In this document: positions 1-5,677 of the stretch, piece after piece
How the letters are laid out: each line of letters starts with the position of its first letter
How positions within the stretch are numbered: position 1 is the stretch's first letter
Assembly (NCBI GenBank): GCA_041628615.1
Contig: JBFKOW010000121.1
Span: 1-11,358, forward strand
Length of the DNA stretch: 11,358 nt
Direction of reading: 5' to 3'
Origin: JAMWZF01 sp041628615
Lineage (GTDB): Bacteria; Pseudomonadota; Alphaproteobacteria; Rhodobacterales; Rhodobacteraceae
Translations under genes and position numbers: made by a program
The notes under the pieces: generated by a model
What the model was told of the DNA's origin: nothing
The model's database searches: none
What the model saw: the letters and a program-made list of their open reading frames with translations, nothing else

Positions 1-45
1 CCCGCCTTCTTCGGACCCGAAATATCCCGGGGTGAATTCGGCCGC
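1..45 (-). repeat. Candidate dispersed Rhodobacterales intergenic element (single copy here)
   Basis: Read on the minus strand, this gene-free stretch contains CCCCGGGATATTTCGGG followed shortly by a purine-rich GAAGAAGG tail. From memory, variants of a CCCGGGATATTT...AGATGAAG-like string recur in intergenic spaces of Rhodobacter/Roseobacter-group genomes, usually just downstream of genes. CCCG (16-19) can pair with CGGG (28-31) around an AT-rich loop. It is AT-richer than its surroundings and lies just past the end of the argH operon. Only one copy is in the window, so calling it a repeat rests on recall of the family and not on repetition seen here. Confidence 0.35.
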
Positions 46-57
46 GCCGCGGTCGAA

Positions 58-73
58 GAGGGGCTGGCCCCTC
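58..73 (-). terminator. Hairpin downstream of the argH operon, possible terminator
   Basis: A perfect inverted repeat, GAGGGG / CCCCTC with a four-base CTGG loop (6 bp stem), starts 24 bases beyond the stop of the DUF2834 gene. It is followed on the minus strand by TTCG and not by a long T tract, so it is not a textbook intrinsic terminator. Its position between the operon end and the gene-free edge of the window suits a 3' end or processing signal. Confidence 0.4.
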
Positions 74-96
74 GCGCTGCCGGCATCACGCGGGCC

Positions 97-411
97 TCAC
101 ACCGGGCGGGTGCGCAGGAACAGGTAGAGCGGCAGGCCGCAGCTCAACCCGATCCCGAATGTCGCCGGTATCGCGATCAGCGCCAGCCAGTTCCGCCGGA
201 CCCACGTCTCGGCGAGGATCCAGACGGTGAGCGCCACCGCGGCGATGGTCAGGTCCCAGACCAGCCCCGAGGTCGCCGCGTTCACGTGCCAGGCGTCGAC
301 CATCGCCATCAGCGACCAACCGTTCGTCTGAAACCATGCCACGAAATACGACATCGGGTGGATCGCGCCCCAGACCGCGAGGCCGAGATAGGTCCAGCGC
401 AGCGCCGACAT
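97..411 (-). CDS. DUF2834 small integral membrane protein
   Basis: This is a 104-residue protein with about three hydrophobic segments: residues 5-28, 47-68 and 76-98. The middle segment carries the Asp of SGLVWDL and ends with an acidic residue (ILAE), which resembles DUF2834 proteins. The function of that family is unknown. The start at 411 was chosen because the upstream extension of the same frame is Arg/His-rich shadow sequence, and because ATG at 411-409 overlaps the TGA of the preceding lipoprotein gene (TGATG). That arrangement implies translational coupling. No strong Shine-Dalgarno sequence is visible, which also suggests reinitiation. It is the last gene of the visible argH operon. 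Family assignment is by sequence feel and not by a search. Confidence 0.75.
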   Translation of the reverse strand: MSALRWTYLGLAVWGAIHPMSYFVAWFQTNGWSLMAMVDAWHVNAATSGLVWDLTIAAVALTVWILAETWVRRNWLALIAIPATFGIGLSCGLPLYLFLRTRPV

Positions 412-587
412 CAGCAGCCCACCCGCACCGACACCGTGCCGTTGGTGGTGCCGATGGCGCAGTCGGTGCTGATCCCGCCCGACCCGATGCTGATCCCGGC
501 CGTGGCACTGGGCCGGAACGGAGCGCCGTCGGCGCCGCATCCGGCGAGCGCCAGAAGGCCGGTCAAGGCCGCAACGAGGGCTTTCAT
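411..587 (-). CDS. Small lipoprotein of the argH operon
   Basis: This is a 58-residue protein. It has a short signal peptide (MKALVAALTGLLALAGC) ending in a lipobox, LALAGC, with the lipidated cysteine at residue 17. Asp at +4 and Gly/Ala around it leave inner- or outer-membrane sorting open. The mature part is only about 42 residues, Gly/Ser/Thr-rich, with two further cysteines (43 and the C-terminal 58) that could form a disulfide in the periplasm. The start is set by ATG overlapping the argH stop (ATGA) with an AAGGAG eight bases upstream. The ORF can be extended six codons upstream but has no better signal there. A tiny lipoprotein downstream of argH is common in Rhodobacterales. No function is known to me. 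Confidence 0.72.
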   Translation of the reverse strand: MKALVAALTGLLALAGCGADGAPFRPSATAGISIGSGGISTDCAIGTTNGTVSVRVGC

Positions 588-1972
588 CCCAGTCTCTCCT
601 TCCACGCGGCGACCTGCTCGCGGACCCGGTCCGGGGCGGTGCCGCCGAAGCTCCGGCGCGAGGCCACCGAGGCCTCCACCGTCAGGACATCATAGACCGC
701 TTCGGTGATCTGCCCATGCACCGCCTGCATCTCGGCCAGCGGCAGGTCCGGCAGGTCGCAGCCCTTGCCCTCGGCCAGCGCCACCAGCGCCCCGGTGACG
801 TGGTGCGCCTCGCGGAACGGCAGCCCGGCCTCGCGCACCAGCCAGTCGGCGAGATCGGTCGCGGTGGAGAAGCCCGAGGCGGCGGCGCCGCGCAGCCCGT
901 CGCGGTTCGCCGTCATGTCCGACACCATCCCGGTCATCGCCGCCAGCGACAGCATCAGCGCGTCGGCGGCGTCGAAGACCTGCTCCTTGTCCTCCTGCAT
1001 GTCCTTGGAATAGGCCAGCGGCAGGCCCTTCATCACCGTGAACAGCGCCACCGCCGCGCCGAGGATCCGGCCGACCTTGGCGCGCAGCAGTTCGGCCGCG
1101 TCGGGGTTGCGCTTCTGCGGCATGATCGAGGACCCGGTGGACCAGCGGTCCGACAGCTTCACGAAGCGGAACTGGGCCGAGGACCAGATCACCAGTTCCT
1201 CGGCGAAGCGGCTCAGGTGCATCGCGCAGATCGACGCCGCCGAGAGGAATTCCAGCGCGAAGTCCCGCGCCGACACCGCGTCCAGCGAATTCGCCATCGG
1301 CCGGTCGAAGCCCAGCGCGGCGGCGGTCATGTTCCGGTCGATCGGGAAGCCGGTGCCGGCCAGCGCCGCCGCCCCGAGGGGCGATTCGTTCAGCCGCGCG
1401 CGGGCGTCGGCGAACCGGCCCCGGTCGCGGCCGAACATCTCGACATAGGCCATCATGTGATGGCCCCAGGTCACCGGCTGGGCGGTCTGCAGGTGGGTGA
1501 AGCCCGGCATCACCCAGTCCGCCCCGGCCTCGGCCTGTGCCAGCAGCGCCTTCTGCAGCGCCACCAGCCCGGCCTCGGCGGCGTCGCACTGGTCCCGCAC
1601 CCAGAGCCGGAAATCGGTCGCCACCTGGTCGTTGCGGCTGCGCGCGGTGTGCAGCCGCCCCGCCGGTTCGCCGATCAGCGCCTTGAGCCGGGCCTCCACG
1701 TTCATGTGGATGTCCTCCAGCGCGGCGGAGAACTCGAACCGCCCCGCCTCGATCTCTGACAAGACGGTGAGCAGCCCTTCCCGGATCGCCCCCGCGTCGC
1801 TATCACTCACGATGCCCGTGGCGGCGAGCATCGCCGCGTGCGCCCGAGAGCCCGCGATGTCCTGCGCCGCGAGCCGCCTGTCGAAGCCGATCGAGGCGTT
1901 GATCGCCTCCATGATCGCGTCCGGCCCGGCGGCGAACCGGCCGCCCCACATCGCATTCGAGGAGTTAGACAT
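584..1972 (-). CDS. argH: Argininosuccinate lyase
   Basis: Cytoplasmic homotetrameric lyase that splits argininosuccinate into arginine and fumarate, the last step of arginine synthesis. At 462 residues it has the normal family length. In order it shows the N-terminal MWGGRF motif, substrate-binding SRNDQ (about 112-116), GFTHLQTAQP with the conserved His at about 160, and the fumarase/aspartase-superfamily signature GSSIMPQKRN (280-289), whose mobile loop carries the catalytic serine. The ATG at 1972 (MSNSSNAMWGG) is chosen because relatives start a few residues before MWGG. A TTG at 1984 and an ATG at 1951 are alternatives, and none has a strong Shine-Dalgarno sequence. The gene leads a coupled operon with the lipoprotein and DUF2834 genes. 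Its start codon overlaps that of the divergent TlpA-like gene, so its promoter must lie inside that gene. Confidence 0.97.
   Translation of the reverse strand: MSNSSNAMWGGRFAAGPDAIMEAINASIGFDRRLAAQDIAGSRAHAAMLAATGIVSDSDAGAIREGLLTVLSEIEAGRFEFSAALEDIHMNVEARLKALIGEPAGRLHTARSRNDQVATDFRLWVRDQCDAAEAGLVALQKALLAQAEAGADWVMPGFTHLQTAQPVTWGHHMMAYVEMFGRDRGRFADARARLNESPLGAAALAGTGFPIDRNMTAAALGFDRPMANSLDAVSARDFALEFLSAASICAMHLSRFAEELVIWSSAQFRFVKLSDRWSTGSSIMPQKRNPDAAELLRAKVGRILGAAVALFTVMKGLPLAYSKDMQEDKEQVFDAADALMLSLAAMTGMVSDMTANRDGLRGAAASGFSTATDLADWLVREAGLPFREAHHVTGALVALAEGKGCDLPDLPLAEMQAVHGQITEAVYDVLTVEASVASRRSFGGTAPDRVREQVAAWKERLG
596..601 (-). promoter_or_regulatory. Ribosome binding site AAGGAG inside the 3' end of argH
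   Basis: On the minus strand AAGGAG lies eight bases before the ATG at 587, within the last codons of argH. It fixes the lipoprotein start at MKALV and shows that the gene has its own initiation signal in addition to the ATGA stop-start coupling with argH. Confidence 0.65.
1959..1964 (+). promoter_or_regulatory. Ribosome binding site GAGGAG of the TlpA-like gene, inside argH
   Basis: GAGGAG lies six bases before the ATG at 1971 and on the opposite strand encodes part of the ArgH N-terminus. It decides the start of the TlpA-like gene, whose frame is open far upstream through antisense argH sequence. Confidence 0.7.
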
Positions 1973-2543
1973 GACGTTCGGCAACCCCGCGGTCTGGATC
2001 AGGTTCGGCGTTCTTTATCTGGGCCTCGCGCTCGGCGCAAACGCCCTCGCGGCACAGGGCCTCGCCGACCTGCGCGAAGGCGACATGCGCAAGCTGGCGG
2101 TCCATTCGCAGCCGCAGGACCTGCCCGAGGTGCCGTTCGAGACCATCGGCGGCGAGTCGATGAGCCTCGCGGACTATGCGGGCAAGGTGGTGGTGCTGAA
2201 CTTCTGGGCCACCTGGTGCGCCCCCTGCCGCAAGGAGATGCCGACCCTGTCGAACCTGCAGGCCGAACTGGGCGGCGACGACTTCGCGGTCGTCACCATC
2301 GCCACCGGCCGCAACCCGCCGCAGGCGATGCAGGCGTTCTTCGACGAGATCGGCATCGACAACCTGCCGCTGCACCGCGACCCGCGGCAGGCGCTGGCCC
2401 GCAACCTCGGGGTGCTCGGCCTGCCGGTGACCCTGATCCTCGACCGCGAGGGCCGCGAGATCGCCCGCCTCCAGGGCGACGCGGACTGGGACACCGACAG
2501 CGCGCTGGCGATCGTCCGGGCGGTGATCGCCGGTCAGTCGTAG
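1971..2543 (+). CDS. TlpA/ResA-type periplasmic thiol-disulfide oxidoreductase
   Basis: This 190-residue thioredoxin-fold protein has an N-terminal hydrophobic segment (about 9-28) ending in ALAAQ, which could be a cleavable signal peptide or an anchor. The catalytic domain begins near residue 52 with VPFETIGGE. It contains FWATWCAPC with active-site Cys83 and Cys86 (the CAPC pair), and GLPVT with the cis-Pro at 152. This matches TlpA/ResA/CcmG-like reductases, which keep periplasmic cysteines reduced, for example on apocytochrome c or cytochrome oxidase copper-site proteins. The exact substrate cannot be read here. The start has a good GAGGAG. It is divergent from argH with no spacer and convergent with the next gene, overlapping its 3' end by 10 bases. 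A TlpA-like gene beside argH is a recurring alphaproteobacterial arrangement, but a metabolic link is not obvious. Confidence 0.9.
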   Translation: MTFGNPAVWIRFGVLYLGLALGANALAAQGLADLREGDMRKLAVHSQPQDLPEVPFETIGGESMSLADYAGKVVVLNFWATWCAPCRKEMPTLSNLQAELGGDDFAVVTIATGRNPPQAMQAFFDEIGIDNLPLHRDPRQALARNLGVLGLPVTLILDREGREIARLQGDADWDTDSALAIVRAVIAGQS

Positions 2544-2956
2544 ACCGTCTCGAAGAACGCCCGCTGCGCCGCGACGATATCGGCGGGCACCGCTCCGGCC
2601 GGGTAGAGCCGGGTGATCTCGACCTCGGTGTCGCCGCTCTCCCATTCGAGGATCACCTCGACATGGGGCCGGGCCACCCCGCCGCCGGGCTCGAGCCGGA
2701 CCGCCGCCAGCGCCTCGGTCACCAGCGCCATCAGCAGCGCCGCCTCCGCGTCGGTCGCGTTGCGCTCGACCAGCCGGTCGCGGGTCTCGCCGCTTTCCTC
2801 GATCTCGAGTTCGCCGTCCTCCAGCCGCACCGACTTGCTGGTCGTGGACATCCCGGTATCGTCCGGCTGGAACCGCAGTTCGAAGCCCCATTCCGCCGCG
2901 TCGGCCGCGGCCAGGCCCGGCCACGCCGCGAGCAGCGCCATCAGTATCCGTCGCAT
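2534..2956 (-). CDS. Small exported protein of unknown function
   Basis: This is a 140-residue protein with a typical signal peptide (MRRILMALLAAWPGLAAADA, cleavage near residue 18-21) and no lipobox cysteine, so it is probably soluble in the periplasm. The mature part is acidic, with alternating strands such as WGFELRF, VEVILEW and TEVEITRLYP, which suggests a small beta-rich fold. There is an acidic stretch around DGELEIEESGETRD, and no catalytic motif or cysteine is apparent. The start at 2956 has GGAGG seven bases upstream. In-frame sequence further upstream is Arg/His-rich and non-native. The gene lies 50 bases downstream of the DUF3833 gene on the same strand and may share its transcript. 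Its 3' end overlaps that of the TlpA-like gene by 10 bases. I do not recognise the family. Confidence 0.75.
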   Translation of the reverse strand: MRRILMALLAAWPGLAAADAAEWGFELRFQPDDTGMSTTSKSVRLEDGELEIEESGETRDRLVERNATDAEAALLMALVTEALAAVRLEPGGGVARPHVEVILEWESGDTEVEITRLYPAGAVPADIVAAQRAFFETVYD

Positions 2957-3006
2957 CTCCGGTCCTCCCCGCCCGCTGTCTAGCACGGATCGGGGCGGGC
3001 GCGGGC

Positions 3007-3555
3007 TCAGAGCTTCTCGAAGGTGATGATGACCTCGCCGATATCGACGCCGTAGCGCTTCATGTAGGCCCGGTTCAGCAGCCGGTCTTCGGTCAGCAGC
3101 CACATCCAGTCGTCGAACTCGACCCGCAGCGTCTCCACCGTGCCGTCGGCCGCGGGGACCGGCAGATCGATGGTGTAGCGCCAGTTGAACCTGTTGTCGC
3201 GTTCCTCGCCCGTGGCCGTTCCGATCACTCCGGGCGCAGTGCCCTGCCAGGTGTCGGCGCCGGTCTTGCGCAGGGTCCAGACCCGCTGTTCGGTGGATCC
3301 GTCCTCGTAGAGGAAATCCTCCACCAGCCGCAGCCGCTCGCCGTCCCAGTCGCCGTCGATCTCGACAACGAAGGCCCGCCGGGCGGTGCCGAAGATGTCC
3401 TCGAACTGGCCGGTGGCGACCAGCCGCCCGTCGAAGAACTCCTCGAGGTCGAGTTCCGGCCCGCCGAGGGACGGGTCGTCGAGCGAGGGCTTGCCGGTGC
3501 AGGCGGCAAGCAGGGCGAGGGCGAGGCCGGCGAGGCTGATCTTCAGGCGTGACAT
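3007..3555 (-). CDS. DUF3833 family lipoprotein
   Basis: This is a 182-residue protein with a lipoprotein signal (ALALLAAC, lipidated Cys at residue 19) followed by a domain resembling DUF3833. Visible segments include DLEEFFDGRLVATGQFED, RRAFVVEIDGDWDG, DFLYEDGSTEQRVWTL, WQGTAPGVIGTATGEE, FNWRYTIDLPVP, FDDWMWLLTEDRLLNRAYMK and a C-terminal GEVIITFEKL. These suggest a lipocalin-like beta barrel, which is an inference. DUF3833 proteins are uncharacterised envelope proteins. ATG at 3555 is preferred over the TTG two codons upstream, and neither has a clear Shine-Dalgarno sequence. It lies 48 bases downstream of the broken hydrolase gene and 50 upstream of the small exported protein gene, so the three may be one transcript. 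Confidence 0.88.
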   Translation of the reverse strand: MSRLKISLAGLALALLAACTGKPSLDDPSLGGPELDLEEFFDGRLVATGQFEDIFGTARRAFVVEIDGDWDGERLRLVEDFLYEDGSTEQRVWTLRKTGADTWQGTAPGVIGTATGEERDNRFNWRYTIDLPVPAADGTVETLRVEFDDWMWLLTEDRLLNRAYMKRYGVDIGEVIITFEKL

Positions 3556-3603
3556 GCGCAATCTACGCGGCGGAGCGCCGGTCGGACCAGTTCTCGCGCC
3601 GCC

Positions 3604-4523
3604 TCAAAGCAGGGACTGGTCGCCGTCGGCGTCCGGCGCGCCCCGGGTCGGGATGGTCAGCGCGTCCTGCCCGTCGAGCGTCGCGGCGAGGTCCGCGTAG
3701 AACGCCGGGTCCTCGTAATACCAGTTGTGCGAATGGATCGTGGTCCGCTTCACCGGCGGAGTCCGGGCAAGGTAGCGGGCGGCGCAGTCGATGTCGTGGA
3801 AGCTGTCGGGCTTTGCCGGCCGGATGCCGTGCCGTCCCGACCGTTTCGACCCGATGTTGATGATCTTGCCGGAGAGGTCGAGCACCTTGTCCTCGCCCGA
3901 GTGGTAATGGGTCAGCCGCGCCGACCGCTTTTCCGCGACCAGCGCCCCCGACGCCCCCTTGTCGAGCCATTTCTGCTCGATGTCGGCGGCCACGAAGACC
4001 ATTTCCCGCACCGACCACGGCACCGCACCCGGCCCGCCCGAGTCGCCCACCTCGGAAAACCCCGGATCGTCAGGTAGGCCCCCATCGAGTGGGCCAGCAG
4101 GTGCAGCCGCCCCGGCTTCAGCGCCTTCAGCAACGGCCCGATACCGTCCACCGCGAGAAACCGGCCGACCTTCCGCGCGTCGGCCCTGTCCGAACCATAG
4201 GCCAGCACCTCGCCGTCGCTCGGCCAGTCGAAGCCCACCACCGCGCCGGTCCAGCCGGCCCCGGCGAGGCCGGCCTTGATCCGTTTGAGCCTGCCGAGAA
4301 ACTCGGCCTGGCTGGTGTTGAAGCCGTGGACGTAGATCATGACGTGGCCCGAGGCGGAGGAGGCGCGGACCGCGTCGACCCAATCCTCGCAAGGCATCAG
4401 GTGCCCCTTGGACACCGGGCCCGTGGTCGAGGTGACCGCGACGTAGCGGGTCACGTCGGCCGGGTTGTCGGTGAAGCGGCCCTTCTGCGCGTTGAAGCTG
4501 CGGCGGCTGAAGAAATGGTGCAT
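3604..4523 (-). pseudogene. DUF900-type alpha/beta hydrolase, interrupted by one frameshift
   Basis: Two overlapping frames together make one 306-residue esterase/lipase-like protein. Frame one (from ATG 4523, with GAGG nine bases upstream) encodes residues 1-156. It includes IYVHGFNTSQAEF (oxyanion-type HGFN at 66-69), VVGFDWPSDG, and the nucleophile elbow LLAHSMG with Ser146. At 4056-4063 the reading must slip back one base. The second frame then continues with VREMVFVAADIEQKW (likely catalytic Asp), LTHYHSGEDKVLDLS, IINIGSKRSGRHGI, and TTIHSHNWYYEDP with the probable catalytic His, to TGA at 3604. Without the shift the product ends out of frame at 3912, is 203 residues long and lacks the Asp and His. 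One missing G or T in the GGGGTTTT run explains it. This could be a true mutation, a base-calling error or programmed frameshifting. The substrate is unknown. It is divergent from ttcA. Confidence 0.82.
4056..4063 (-). other. Frame change site, slippery GGGGTTTT
   Basis: On the minus strand the zero frame reads CGG GGT TTT CCG. The frame that restores the hydrolase reads GGG TTT TCC GAG. GGGTTTT (4062-4056) therefore sits in exactly the phase X XXY YYZ of a canonical -1 slippery heptamer. Immediately 3' is CCGAG...CTCGG, a 5 bp hairpin with an eight-base loop and no spacer, closer than usual for a stimulator. Adding one G or one T would restore the frame with Arg-Gly-Phe-Ser-Glu unchanged. 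Confidence 0.7.
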
Positions 4524-4558
4524 GACAGCGATCCTCGTGACCTGACCTGCACATCCTA

Positions 4559-4578
4559 GCACGGGTTGGCACGGGTCG
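4559..4578. repeat. Tandem 10-base direct repeat between hydrolase gene and ttcA
   Basis: GCACGGGTTG is followed directly by GCACGGGTCG, two copies in register at one helical turn. They lie in the 106-base divergent spacer between the hydrolase ATG (4523) and the ttcA ATG (4630). A minus-strand TAGGAT (4553-4558), which could be a -10 element for the hydrolase gene, abuts the repeat. The spacing would suit a dimeric regulator, but no known operator is recognised. Confidence 0.35.
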
Positions 4579-4629
4579 GTCGCAGCTTGCCGCTTGCCTG
4601 CCCGCGGCGGCGGCTCTAAGCCGGTGGGC

Positions 4630-5523
4630 ATGTTCGACACCGCCGACGACATCCACCCGCTGTTCGAGGGCGCGCCCTCCGGCACGGAGTTCAAGAAGCT
4701 CCGCAAGCGGATCGTGCGCAACGTCCGCGAGGCGATCGACCAGTACGGGATGCTGCGCGAGGCCGCGCCGGGCCGCGACGCGCCGCCGGCCCGCTGGCTG
4801 GTCTGCCTGTCGGGCGGCAAGGACAGCTACACCCTGCTCGCCGCGCTCTACGAACTGAAGTGGCGCGGCCTGCTGCCGGTGGACATCCTCGCCTGCAACC
4901 TCGACCAGGGCCAGCCGGGGTTTCCGGCCACCGTCCTGCCGGACTTCCTTGAACGGATGGGGGTGCCGCACCGGATCGAGTACCAGGACACCTATTCCAT
5001 CGTCGTCGACAAGGTGCCCGCCGGCCGTACCTACTGCGCGCTGTGCTCGCGGCTGCGGCGCGGCCATCTCTACCGGATCGCCCGCGAGGAAGGCTGCGAG
5101 GCGGTGGTGCTCGGTCATCACCGCGACGACATCCTCGAGACCTTCTTCATGAACCTGTTCCACGGCGGGCGGCTGGCGACGATGCCGCCGAAGCTGGTGA
5201 ACGAGGACGGCGACCTGTTCGTGTTCCGGCCGCTGGCCCACGTCGCCGAGGCCGATTGCGAGCGGTTCGCGCGGGCGATGAACTACCCGATCATCCCCTG
5301 CGACCTCTGCGGCAGCCAGGACGGGTTGCAGCGCCAGCAGGTCAAGCAGATCCTCGACGGCTGGGAGCGCAACAGCCCGGGCCGTCGGCAGGTCATGTTC
5401 CGGGCGCTGATGAACGCCCGGCCGTCGCACCTGCTCGATCCGGGGCTGTTCGATTTCCGGGGCCTGGATATCGCGCGGGAGCCGGGCGCGTCCGGCGGGG
5501 ACCGGACCGCGACAGGGTCGTGA
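4630..5523 (+). CDS. ttcA: tRNA 2-thiocytidine(32) synthetase TtcA
   Basis: Cytoplasmic ATP-dependent, iron-sulfur dependent enzyme that thiolates cytidine 32 in the anticodon loop of certain tRNAs, using sulfur relayed from a cysteine desulfurase. The 297-residue protein has the N-type PP-loop SGGKDS (61-66) that adenylates the base. It has the CxxC pair in TYCALCSRLRRG (Cys136, Cys139) and a further Cys in PCDLCGSQ (224/227), which complete the [4Fe-4S] site. LGHHRDDILETFFMN and FRPLAHV are strongly conserved TtcA segments. The ATG at 4630 gives the usual N-terminus (MFDTADDIHPLF). An in-frame TTG at 4594 adds 12 Gly/Arg-rich residues and is disfavoured. The C-terminus after DIAREP is a short Gly/Ser-rich tail. 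It is transcribed away from the hydrolase gene and followed 154 bases later by the EAL gene. Confidence 0.96.
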   Translation: MFDTADDIHPLFEGAPSGTEFKKLRKRIVRNVREAIDQYGMLREAAPGRDAPPARWLVCLSGGKDSYTLLAALYELKWRGLLPVDILACNLDQGQPGFPATVLPDFLERMGVPHRIEYQDTYSIVVDKVPAGRTYCALCSRLRRGHLYRIAREEGCEAVVLGHHRDDILETFFMNLFHGGRLATMPPKLVNEDGDLFVFRPLAHVAEADCERFARAMNYPIIPCDLCGSQDGLQRQQVKQILDGWERNSPGRRQVMFRALMNARPSHLLDPGLFDFRGLDIAREPGASGGDRTATGS

Positions 5524-5539
5524 CCGGGTCGTCACCCGG
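5524..5539 (+). terminator. Hairpin directly after the ttcA stop
   Basis: CCGGGT / ACCCGG with loop CGTC forms a 6 bp stem beginning at the base after the ttcA TGA. It is followed by G/C-rich sequence and not a T run, so it is at best a weak or factor-dependent terminator, or an RNA 3' stabiliser. Confidence 0.35.
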
Positions 5540-5564
5540 GGGCGCGCCGGGCCGGAGGCTCGGA

Positions 5565-5615
5565 TTCTAACCAAATCCCCCGGCGGCGTTAACCTGCTTC
5601 CAATTCCGCTTTCGT
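5565..5615 (+). promoter_or_regulatory. Candidate promoter/operator region of the EAL gene
   Basis: This is the AT-richest island between ttcA and the EAL gene. It holds two TAACC-type elements, CTAACC (5567-5572) and TTAACC (5589-5594), 22 bases apart (about two helical turns), and then CCAATTCCGCTTTCG. TTAA half-sites are bound by CtrA in alphaproteobacteria, but the full TTAA-N7-TTAA form is not present. No clean -35/-10 pair can be assigned. The call rests on base composition, position and paired elements. Confidence 0.3.
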
Positions 5616-5677
5616 AGCGTGTCGGCGATTCGCGCACCGGGTCCGGGGTGGCCCTGGGGCGCGGGAAGGGAACAGAC

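Noticed and set aside
1497..1970. N-terminal extension of the TlpA-like protein
   Set aside because: The extension is antisense argH with Ser/Ala-rich nonsense. The ATG at 1971 has a GAGGAG and begins a proper signal segment.
1965..2924. 319-codon minus-strand open frame opposite the TlpA-like gene
   Set aside because: It is antisense shadow of the TlpA-like gene and partly an off-frame reading of the exported-protein gene. The TlpA frame carries the CAPC and cis-Pro motifs.
4594..4629. Upstream TTG start of ttcA
   Set aside because: It adds 12 Gly/Arg-rich residues not typical of TtcA, and the ATG at 4630 gives the usual N-terminus.
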